Part shown: in pieces, positions 57,336-64,000 of the stretch | Numbering within the stretch: the first letter of the stretch is position 1 | Layout of the letters: every line of letters starts with the position of its first letter | Source: Perkinsus olseni | Lineage: Eukaryota; Perkinsozoa; Perkinsida | Direction: 5' to 3' | NCBI GenBank assembly: GCA_013115125.1 | Contig: JABANN010000026.1 | Span: 1-64,000 of the forward strand | DNA: 64,000 nucleotides | Translations under genes and position numbers: made by a program | Notes under the pieces: model-generated | What the model was told of the DNA's origin: nothing | Databases searched by the model: none | What the model saw: the letters and a program-made list of their open reading frames with translations, nothing else

Positions 57336-58037
57336 ATGACTTATCGCGACCTCCAGCGGCATCTTCCGGACAACCTGAGTGATGATATACGCTGGAATAC
57401 AACTGGGCATGGTGAGGGCGACAGCGAGGACTCCCATCTCTACAATGACGACTGCAGAAACGGTTATGCTCGTAGACACGGTGGGCAGCTTACAAGCGGC
57501 TACGACCAAGGAGTTTCTCCCGATGACGACCTTCTCGACTTTGATAATAATTCCGATCCTTTTCATGAAGATCATTATGATGATATCATTCATGAAGGTT
57601 ACTGTGGAAGGCGGGATGACCATCACGACAGTGACGGCGACTCCGACGAGGATGCCGCTAATGCTTTCTATATTGCATGGTTCGGGCGATGCCTTTGGCG
57701 TAGAATGGCTGATCTGGGTCACAGATTTACAGTATGGGTAGTGGATACTTTCCGCTCCGGCAACAAGGCTTTCCCGTCCACCCACGAAGCAAGACTGCCA
57801 ACCATACTGTACGACAAGTTCGCTGAAGTTCAGAACGAGGTTACGGCCGGTAGACTTGACCCGTCGGAGTTTCTGAGCGACGACCTGAGGTTACTAGCCC
57901 CGGAGGTCCAGAAGCGCCTTTTGCTATCTGTTGTCAGCGATGCTCGTAACAGAATGAGTGAGATATCGAGGAGGTCCGTTTCGCTGGAACCGTACAACAG
58001 CTGGCCCTCCACCCTGCCGAGCCCTGACGCCGGATAG
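57336..58037 (+). CDS. Acidic His/Asp-rich protein with aromatic helix (copy 3, diverged)
   Basis: 233 codons from ATG 57336 (MTYRDLQRHLPDNLSDDIRW). The middle is strikingly rich in Asp, His and Glu (DPFHEDHYDDIIHEGYCGRR, then DDHHDSDGDSDEDAANAFYI), a composition able to bind divalent metal. It is followed by an aromatic-basic segment (AWFGRCLWRRMADLGHRFTV) comparable in place and character to the helices of copies 1 and 2, and a C-terminal alpha-helical region (ILYDKFAEVQNEVTAGRLDP). The upstream frame is open but has no ATG before 57336. Not recognised. Confidence 0.6.
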   Translation: MTYRDLQRHLPDNLSDDIRWNTTGHGEGDSEDSHLYNDDCRNGYARRHGGQLTSGYDQGVSPDDDLLDFDNNSDPFHEDHYDDIIHEGYCGRRDDHHDSDGDSDEDAANAFYIAWFGRCLWRRMADLGHRFTVWVVDTFRSGNKAFPSTHEARLPTILYDKFAEVQNEVTAGRLDPSEFLSDDLRLLAPEVQKRLLLSVVSDARNRMSEISRRSVSLEPYNSWPSTLPSPDAG

Positions 58038-58592
58038 TGAAGATAGATTATAGTCGAATGATGGGAATTGCTCAATGTCTAGGACTCAATCTCTACCAAG
58101 TTTCACATCACTTTTACTGTCTCTGGCTTGAGATTGAGTGAATTGGCCTGGAGTTTATTGTGAAGGGCAACGCGGGGCTCATCGATACCCGCTATTGATC
58201 AGATCGGAGCAATACAGATTTCCGTTGCCAACTTCGCGATCTGACTCAATAACAAGGCACTTCTCGATTGAGGTGCGGACTTTACTAGCCTGGCTAGTTG
58301 TCGAGCTGCGTGTTGGACGAACGACCCTTACATGATACGTTTACAATAATAGCGACTGGGAGCGGACATGGAATACGACTCGTCTTCGAGGAGTTTCCAA
58401 TGGGAACATGTGACGCGGGCGGGAGTCATTCAAGAGCCTTTCTGATAGTGTAAAACCGTAGCGACTCCGTCGACAGATACCCACCCACAATAGAATCTTT
58501 CTTCGTACCTCGTGAGGTACATGCTACATTTAGCCACATCACTGTACTCAAAGAGCGCCGGTTTGCGACCCCAATGGGGCATAAAATGCAAT
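58038..58592. other. Spacer
   Basis: No gene supported. A small perfect inverted repeat GTACCTC, GT, GAGGTAC is at 58505-58520, a size that can occur by chance. Confidence 0.45.
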
Positions 58593-58819
58593 CTAAGTGA
58601 CTGCCCAGATTGTGCTGGATAGATCTGCAGCGCGGACCACCTTGACCGGAGCTATAGGCTCCCCATGCGTCTCTTTGCTCTCAGCCCTGGGAGCCTCTTC
58701 GAATACTCGCGATAAGTCTAGGGAGGGAAGTACGTCGATGGTACGATACCCAGAAGCCTGATTCCACCGCTCGTCACTACACACAACACGAATGAACAGG
58801 ACAACAGCTTGAACAACAT
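58593..58819 (-). CDS. Small secreted protein, unrecognised
   Basis: ATG 58819 begins a signal peptide (MLFKLLSCSFVLC). The reading frame then continues as SGYRTIDVLPSLDLSRVFEE, PRAESKETHGEPIAPVKVV and stops at 58593, but only if a short GT-AG intron is removed (23 nt, 58780-58758, or 32 nt using an earlier GT). Both choices keep phase. About 65-70 residues. Not recognised. Confidence 0.5.
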
Positions 58820-59493
58820 GACTGACTGAGAAGGAGATGGTGATTGTGAACTACTCTGGGAGGGGCGGCTGTGATGAACAAGAGTCGTAGATAGAGGATG
58901 TCGAGCACCTGAACAAAGAGTCAACCTCAACGATCGAACAGCTTTGTTCGGTCATTGTGGACAGTCAGTCTACGGAGTGGTCATCTTACAATCCAGAGGT
59001 GCTGGAGTATGAAGTAGAATAACTCCTCGTCGATCGTGAGCTCCTCGAACATGAGTAACACGTACTGCCGTAACTGGTAGACCTCGAGGAACGAGTGGCA
59101 GCACTACGGTGGGAACGGGATGTACGGCACAGACGAGGTTCCTCAGGGGCTGCGGCGCGCGGGGGCTCACTCTGAGGGCGACGGAATTTCTGAAAGGAAC
59201 GAAAGCACTCCAAGATTTCGCTCGTCACTGAAGCAGTGGCAGCCGGCAAAACCCATATACTCGGCCTGTCGGCGGTCCTTGCTTCCAACACGGCATGAAG
59301 GCCATCTCGTCCTCGGGGTAGTTACCCAGTTGCATGTAGTCTAGAACAAGGGAGGCCGCTGGAGCATCACCGAGATGGCAGCCTTAGCCGGGTGTCCAGA
59401 AGGAGCCAACCGAGCTCACACAGGAGCAATGAGTAGAGCCCACCTGTCCTATATTCAGGGAAGCCCCCTAGAATCGCATAAGGCGGCTGAAGG
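58820..59493. other. Stretch without an assigned gene
   Basis: Minus-strand frames are Ser/Arg/Thr low-complexity and plus-strand frames lack motifs. Nothing supportable. Confidence 0.4.
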
Positions 59494-59810
59494 TCATAAG
59501 GCACTTTGGGCCTGTTGATCGGTGGACGCTGACTTGAATGCCTGAGGAAGACTTACCATAATACCGCTACTAGGAGTTGCGGTTCGACTGCCCCACACGA
59601 GCAATCTTTCGTCCGCATTAACGTCAACAACTTCCCGGAGAAAAGTGAGCATCGAGTCGTGGATAGCCGCTATCAGGAGGGAGCCCGAGTTCACCTCCTT
59701 CTGGTCCTCCTTTTCGATCTTCTCGATCCGGCATCACTCACAACAGCATTGCACTTGCAGCAACGGACAAGGTGCTCAGCAGAACTTTCCTTTGCTTCAG
59801 CTGAGGGCAT
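59494..59810 (-). CDS. Small Cys-pair protein, unrecognised
   Basis: From ATG 59810: PSAEAKESSAEHLVRCCKCN, then KIEKEDQKEVNSGSLLIAAI, HDSMLTFLREVVDVNADERL and a stop at 59494-59496. Joining the parts needs removal of a 20-nt segment (59741-59722, GTGAGT…GAG), in phase 0 on both sides. The CCKC cluster and a helical body are visible but no family is recognised. Downstream of the PG-rich repeat gene on the same strand. Confidence 0.45.
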
Positions 59811-59962
59811 AGAGGCTTTCAAATCTAACAGAGGAAGACCACTCGTGGTCAGTTGAAATTTCCGGACTCCGACTGCACGGTCGGCTGGATTGCCCCCAGA
59901 GAACGAAAGCCGTGAATTTGCGAACACTGGTAAATGGTATACTAAATTCATGCACGCACAAC

Positions 59963-61012
59963 TCAGCGTCTCCGCTTCTTCTGGAACTGCGTAAAGGAGA
60001 AATCCTGCGGGCTAGGCTCGAGGCCCTTCCAAAAGCCCGTATGCTTCTCATAATCAGCCTTGCGACCCATGCTCCACCTCGGCCCTGGTTTGCCTCTAGT
60101 TTGAGCGTAACCGCCAGGACCCGGACCTTAGTGAGGATCATCAACCACTATGAAGCGCCGTAGACTCACCAGGGTTGTCGAGGCCACCGAAGGTTCCCTG
60201 TCCTCTCGGACCGTAGCCAATGCCGGCGCCTTTCTTCGCCTCTATGTTACGCTCGAATATGCTCTTAATTATGTATTGATCTGCAAGCGGGAATGAGGGG
60301 GACCACAGCGGGTTGGGCTCCCATCTTACCTGGCCCTGGTCGGGGCTTCACTGACATCTCATGGTGACCCAAGCCGGGACCCACGGCGAAACCGAAGCCG
60401 GCCTTCCTGGTGTCAGTACCAATGTTTTTATGTCTAAGTTGAATGGATGGCGGAGCGGAGTCTCGATAGAGGTTACCTATGCAAGTAGTAGGCAGGCCCA
60501 GGGGAATCCATGCCCGCCTTGTGCGTGCCAGCTTGGCGGCCCGCAGTAGGTAGACTGAACAGCTTCGAGCTCGGATTGAACACTCGTGTTTCCTCTGGCC
60601 TGAACACCAAGACCCTCTGACCGCTCTCGCATTTTCTTAACACACAGTTTCGGAGTGTAGTCGGTCGGGCCGGGGTTCCGATGTTGCCAAGGTGTGGTCA
60701 TGAACCGGTCACCAGTCTTGCTGCCAAAGCCTCCTGTTGCACATCCCTCCATCATAGTAGATTGAAGAGTGTAAGCGGCGGGTCCTGAGAGATATTTTAT
60801 CAATCTTCTCTTGCCTTGAGAAGAGGACTGTCAGGTCGTTTACCTGGGGATCGTTGCAAGGCCGATGGATCCTGATGAGGAGGGCGTCGAGTCATCGTCC
60901 AACTCGGTGCTTTCTTGTAGGTGGCACTAGCCGTGATGAGAGCTGTCTCACTGACTACCCTCTCGGGGGTAACAGCAGAAGCTGATGGCTCCTTTGCTTC
61001 ACCGCCGCCCAT
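59963..61012 (-). CDS. Sperm-tail PG-rich repeat (SHIPPO/ODF3-like) flagellar protein
   Basis: STPG/SHIPPO proteins lie along ciliary microtubules and are defined by PGPxxY repeats. ATG 61012 opens GGGEAKEPSASAVTPERVVS; exon 1 ends at 60844 and the next begins at 60784, giving SPGPAAYTLQSTMM. Further repeats: NPGPTDYTPKLCVKK, SPGPAYYLHR, PRPGPG, GPGGYAQTRGKPGPRWSMG. Phe-Gly spacers typical of the family are present (GGFGSKTGDRF, KAGFGFAVGPG). The C-terminus is FSFTQFQKKRRR with the stop at 59963. Exon joints between 60560 and 60120 are approximate. With CFAP52 it is the second flagellar gene in the window. Confidence 0.75.
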
Positions 61013-61358
61013 ACATCAACTTCAAAAGTGCTGGAACAATCGCGCTCGGCGATAAATTGAGTCTTGCGCTCTTACTCCGCCTTAGTATTCCTCAACGCTT
61101 TTTTGACCTTGGCCACGAAGAAGCTGGGATTTGCTGGTAAGGCTCAATCTTTACCTCGTGTGGTGTCGTCATCGCGTGGCAGTCGGCGGTTCCGAGGGAG
61201 TCCGAGCGTCATCCGCTTCTAGTAGTTCGAGAGCGACTTGTTCGTTCGCTAAGTGCTCTGAGACAGATCAATATTCGGCGCTATGCAGCTTCCCGGGGTC
61301 GAACCCGCGACCTCGTGAATGCTCTAATCTGTTAATCGACAGTGGTCGTTTTACTTTG
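61013..61358. other. 5' flank of the nuclease-like gene with a tRNA-like remnant
   Basis: On the minus strand, 61345-61285 reads like a truncated tRNA: AGAGC (D-arm end), then GAGGTCGCGGGTTCGACCCC with a Pol III B-box (GGTTCGACCCC, 61305-61295), but no anticodon arm and no matching acceptor stem. Probably a decayed tRNA or tRNA-derived repeat. Confidence 0.4.
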
Positions 61359-62423
61359 ATGCCGTCTACCTCTACTATCCGGCTAGATTGGGTCGAACCG
61401 ACGCTCACAGACGGGCCGTCAGACGCTAAGGAGATCGCTACATACAACTGGCACCCTTCCTCGACTACTGAGGTCCCACGGATGGTCGTACCTGGCTTGC
61501 CGCCCTTCCTTGTCGATTCCCGAGACCCACCTAAGCTGGAGTACGATCAAGGCACGTTTTTCTGTGATGAAAATCAGTACCGTCAAAAGGAGTCACCGAC
61601 TGAGTCCCTTTTCCAGGCCGTCGCCATTTGCACGCCCAACTTCGACTGGCAGGCGGTGGACATCGTCACAGACCGGAACAACCTACGGAAGCTCATGAGG
61701 GCTCTGCAGCCTCAATGGGACTCCTTTGACGATCAGTCCTTCCAAGTAGATCTCGATGTCGTCGGCAGAACAGTTGTTCTCACCCGAGTCGGGCCAGCGG
61801 AGTCGCAAGTTTTCGGCTGTGGTCACTCCTTTGAGGACCAGATGACCACACCTTCTCCCGAAGGGTCCTTCCGTCGGGTCGTCTCTCTCAACCTCGGCCG
61901 AGTGGCACTCGTCGTGAGGTCCGAGATCGATGCAGTTGACGGTGGTACTTGGCGGTCAGTGTCGCGGAAAGCTGAATGGTCACCCAAGCCGGGCAGTCGA
62001 ATTGAGATCAAACGAGGTGGCGGTCTGAAGAAAGGAAGTGAATGTCCTGAATACTGGGAGCTGAAGACCAAATCCTTGAAGAAGAGGTTCGACTGGGCTG
62101 GTGCGTATGGTCAGCTCTGTCTCGGAGATGTGCACAACTTGCTCATCGCTCGAACCAAATGGACCGAGGTTAAGTCGATGGAGTCTCTCACTCGGGAACA
62201 GGTCGGGGCTCGTGGCCGGTTCTTCGACCTGTTCGGTCGACTAGAGGCATTACTCATGAGTATTCTAGAGACCGTGCGAAAGCCAGCAGATGGCTCGCAC
62301 AGCCGATCCTATGTTGTTACCTGGGACGGTTGGGAGCCTGTGTTGGAGATAAAGCCCCAACGAGCATCGAGAGTGAGCAAGGCGGCGAGGACACTGATTG
62401 GAGAGAAGGGCGGTGTACATTAG
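61359..62423 (+). CDS. Intronless DXO/Rai1-like decapping nuclease-fold protein
   Basis: 354 codons from ATG 61359 (an open frame upstream crosses a tRNA-like sequence and is not used). Order of blocks: EIATYNWHPSSTTEVPRMVV, VPGLPPFLVDS, FDWQAVDIVTDRNNLRKLMR, VFGCGHSFEDQMTTP, LGRVALVVRSEIDAVDGG, then CPEYWELKTKS, DWAGAYGQLCLGDVHNLLIA and YVVTWDGWEPVLEIKP. The pair RSEID … YWELKTK has the E-x-D plus E-x-K layout of DXO/Rai1 decapping nucleases (metal-binding acids plus catalytic Lys). From memory, a fungal protein family shows the same YNW / VPGxPP / VDxVTDRNNxRKL order. Lack of introns, in an intron-dense region, is notable. Family assignment is an inference from motifs. Confidence 0.6.
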   Translation: MPSTSTIRLDWVEPTLTDGPSDAKEIATYNWHPSSTTEVPRMVVPGLPPFLVDSRDPPKLEYDQGTFFCDENQYRQKESPTESLFQAVAICTPNFDWQAVDIVTDRNNLRKLMRALQPQWDSFDDQSFQVDLDVVGRTVVLTRVGPAESQVFGCGHSFEDQMTTPSPEGSFRRVVSLNLGRVALVVRSEIDAVDGGTWRSVSRKAEWSPKPGSRIEIKRGGGLKKGSECPEYWELKTKSLKKRFDWAGAYGQLCLGDVHNLLIARTKWTEVKSMESLTREQVGARGRFFDLFGRLEALLMSILETVRKPADGSHSRSYVVTWDGWEPVLEIKPQRASRVSKAARTLIGEKGGVH

Positions 62424-63093
62424 GTTTCATTTCAGCTTACGTTGAGTGTCGTCTCGTAGTGTTATACTATTATGCTATTCTGCATTGGAACTCAGTTGCG
62501 TTGTTATAGGAGTTGAAGTGATTCGGAGCCGTTACTCCGGCCCACAACAGTGTTGGGGCCTGGGTGTTGGGGGAGGACCTGGGCCTTACATTGGCCTCTG
62601 GCTAGAATGGGAAACGCTGTGTAAAATTAACCTTATTAATCCCTATACATCCACGCGGAGGTCATTGCGCGAATGAGTAGGAACCTCACAGTTTGAAGGG
62701 ACATGCCCAAGTGACGCCGAATCGTTGACGCGATAATTTCACGAGGGACCTGTCCCCTCGTGGAATCATCGTAAAGCGCCCTTCGCGATTTTTAAAGGAA
62801 GATCGTATCCATTAGGATTGGACCATCCCAGGTGTATCGTTAGACATGCCAGCCCGGTGTGAACTGAAGAGATACCTGTTGATTACGTTAATAGGGCCGG
62901 ACCGACCAATGCCCGTTTCGACACTTTCGTGGCGCGGCTCTGCCTCAGATCGCAGGCGCAAGCCCGCGCCACTCGATCTTACCTTCTCGATGCATACGGA
63001 ACATTCAACTTGGTCCAACGACGACCCCGAGGAGCATTCCTGTCTTGGCTGGGGACTTAAGAAGTCCCCAAGAAGAAGGATAATCGTCGAGGT
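62424..63093. other. Spacer with inverted repeats
   Basis: No gene supported. Hairpins: CACGAGGG, loop ACCTGTC, CCCTCGTG (62740-62762), and TGGGGACTT, AAG, AAGTCCCCA (63050-63070, 9-bp arms), the latter just upstream of the next gene. Confidence 0.5.
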
Positions 63094-63645
63094 GTGCTCC
63101 GTAAAGGAAGTTTAATACTACGATTAGCCCTCTTCGTGGTATCATTAGTGGCCTCCATCACGATCGGTTCATCCCCTGTATGGATACCTCACACGTTGAA
63201 ATTATACCAGGCGGGGACTCTCTCCCTCACGGTCGAGAGCTTGGAGATTATTGGCCCTTTCGATTGCGTTCTGTTCAAGTTGAGCAACGACTTCTGCGTG
63301 CACGGTCAGTCGGTCCTGAATGTCACGTATGACGGTTGGGAGCCAGTGACAGTTGCCTACGCGTATGGGCAGGTCGTTAGTCCTGGCGAAGAACTGGATT
63401 GGGCAACCCTCTCCTTCCCCAAGTTCCGAGTTCCGCCTGGAATGAGAGGGATGATTACTGTTCATTCGTTCCTTGTGGTATCGCACAGGAAGGCTTACAT
63501 TCGACAGATCAGGGGGCACGCTAATGCATCCCATAAGTTTGGGCCTTTCTTCGGGCGTTTGCCGCCGGTATTAGACGAGTATCGTGTTTTGGGTACGGAG
63601 ACCGTCCTCGGGCCGGACAACTTGTCATGGAGTCCTATACCATGA
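63094..63645 (+). CDS. Membrane-anchored or secreted protein, unrecognised, start unresolved
   Basis: An open frame of about 180 codons ends at TGA 63645. Near its beginning is a signal peptide or anchor (LILRLALFVVSLVASITIG). The body is beta-rich in appearance (SLTVESLEIIGPFDCVLFKL; NVTYDGWEPVTVAYAYGQVV; PPGMRGMITVHSFLVVSHRK) with an N-glycosylation site (NVT). It shares DGWEPV with the C-terminus of the preceding gene, perhaps by chance. There is no in-frame ATG before the hydrophobic segment, only GTG at 63094, so a short upstream exon is likely. Confidence 0.55.
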   Translation: MLRKGSLILRLALFVVSLVASITIGSSPVWIPHTLKLYQAGTLSLTVESLEIIGPFDCVLFKLSNDFCVHGQSVLNVTYDGWEPVTVAYAYGQVVSPGEELDWATLSFPKFRVPPGMRGMITVHSFLVVSHRKAYIRQIRGHANASHKFGPFFGRLPPVLDEYRVLGTETVLGPDNLSWSPIP

Positions 63646-64000
63646 TGATGGCTGTGCGCTCAACACACTTCGATGTTTTCGGAAAAGTTGTTTCTTTGCA
63701 GGAAGTTTCGCCTCACCATGTACTATTGATAGAATTTACGTTTCCCTATGCGCTGAGATTGTAGTTTGAAAGCAAGCGTTTAATACGTGAACGCCTCCAA
63801 GGGGCAAGTTGCGTCAATACTAGGGATGAGTCGATGCGTTGCCACCCGATTCCCCAACACTTTCATGAACCCCGTTACATTCTTTTTTTCTAAAAACGAC
63901 TTTCATCCCGTGGAACTGGTCCATCCCAATATCCGTGAGTTAGATTCTCGTTTCCCACGAAACGAGAAATGAGACTGAGCGAAACTTTCGTTCAGACTCG
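63646..64000. other. Stretch to the window edge
   Basis: A short frame from ATG 63826 (SRCVATRFPNTFMNPVTFFF) ends at 63972 and overlaps the terminal hairpin; not convincing as a gene. Confidence 0.35.
63945..63999. repeat. Two adjacent hairpins at the window end
   Basis: TTCTCGTTTC, CCAC, GAAACGAGAA (63945-63968, perfect 10-bp arms), directly followed by a 14-bp-arm repeat with two mismatches (63971-63999, GAGACTGAGCGAAA, C, TTTCGTTCAGACTC). Confidence 0.85.

Noticed and set aside
62446-62676. 76-codon frame after the nuclease-like gene
   Set aside because: Starts at a non-ATG codon and has no motif or splice context.
1-64000. CRISPR arrays, insertion sequences, rRNA genes, bacterial operons
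   Set aside because: No regularly spaced repeats, no transposase-like frame, no rRNA-like sequence, and spliced eukaryotic genes throughout.

Overview
This 64 kb window reads as nuclear DNA of an intron-rich protist. It has no operons. Genes are broken into many short exons by GT-AG introns, mostly 41-330 nt, with phases that rebuild conserved eukaryotic proteins. All three stop codons are used and base composition is balanced. Flagellar genes (CFAP52, a sperm-tail PG-rich repeat protein), secreted FkbM and LicD enzymes and lineage-type tandem families suggest an alveolate, most likely a perkinsid (Perkinsus). That placement is an inference from gene content. I could run no search.

Layout. 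0.9-3.5 kb: class I histone deacetylase (+). 3.7-7.25 kb: FAD-dependent mitochondrial glycerol-3-phosphate dehydrogenase (+). 7.4-9.2 kb: an unrecognised, largely disordered gene (+). 9.9-13.7 kb: two minus-strand secretory-pathway genes, a ten-exon FkbM methyltransferase and an intronless LicD-type protein. The LicD gene is head-to-head with an ExoIII/APE-type endonuclease (13.9-15.2 kb). 15.7-20 kb: CFAP52. 20.2-25.4 kb: three tandem copies of an unrecognised family, the third a pseudogene. 25.8-27.5 kb: a PUA-methyltransferase of the RlmI type (-). 27.6-34.8 kb: poorly resolved genes. 34.8-36.8 kb: three small membrane or secreted proteins.

37-53 kb is dominated by two consecutive genes of about 8 kb. 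Each has many short exons, encodes a long coiled-coil rod, and carries the same aromatic/Cys motif near its N-terminus; the second clearly begins with a signal peptide. 53.6-54.3 kb: membrane-anchored GNAT acetyltransferase. 55-58 kb: three small tandem genes for proteins with Trp-rich amphipathic helices, with a cluster of perfect inverted repeats between them. 58.6-61 kb (-): a small secreted protein, a small Cys-pair protein and the PG-rich repeat protein. 61.4-62.4 kb: an intronless protein with DXO/Rai1-like nuclease motifs. 63.1-63.6 kb: a membrane-anchored unknown. The window ends in a strong hairpin.

Exon boundaries come from reading frame, splice consensus and family conservation by eye. 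They are reliable for HDAC, GPD2, FkbM, APE, GNAT and the small genes at 34.8-36.8 kb, and approximate for the giant coiled-coil genes and the unrecognised genes.
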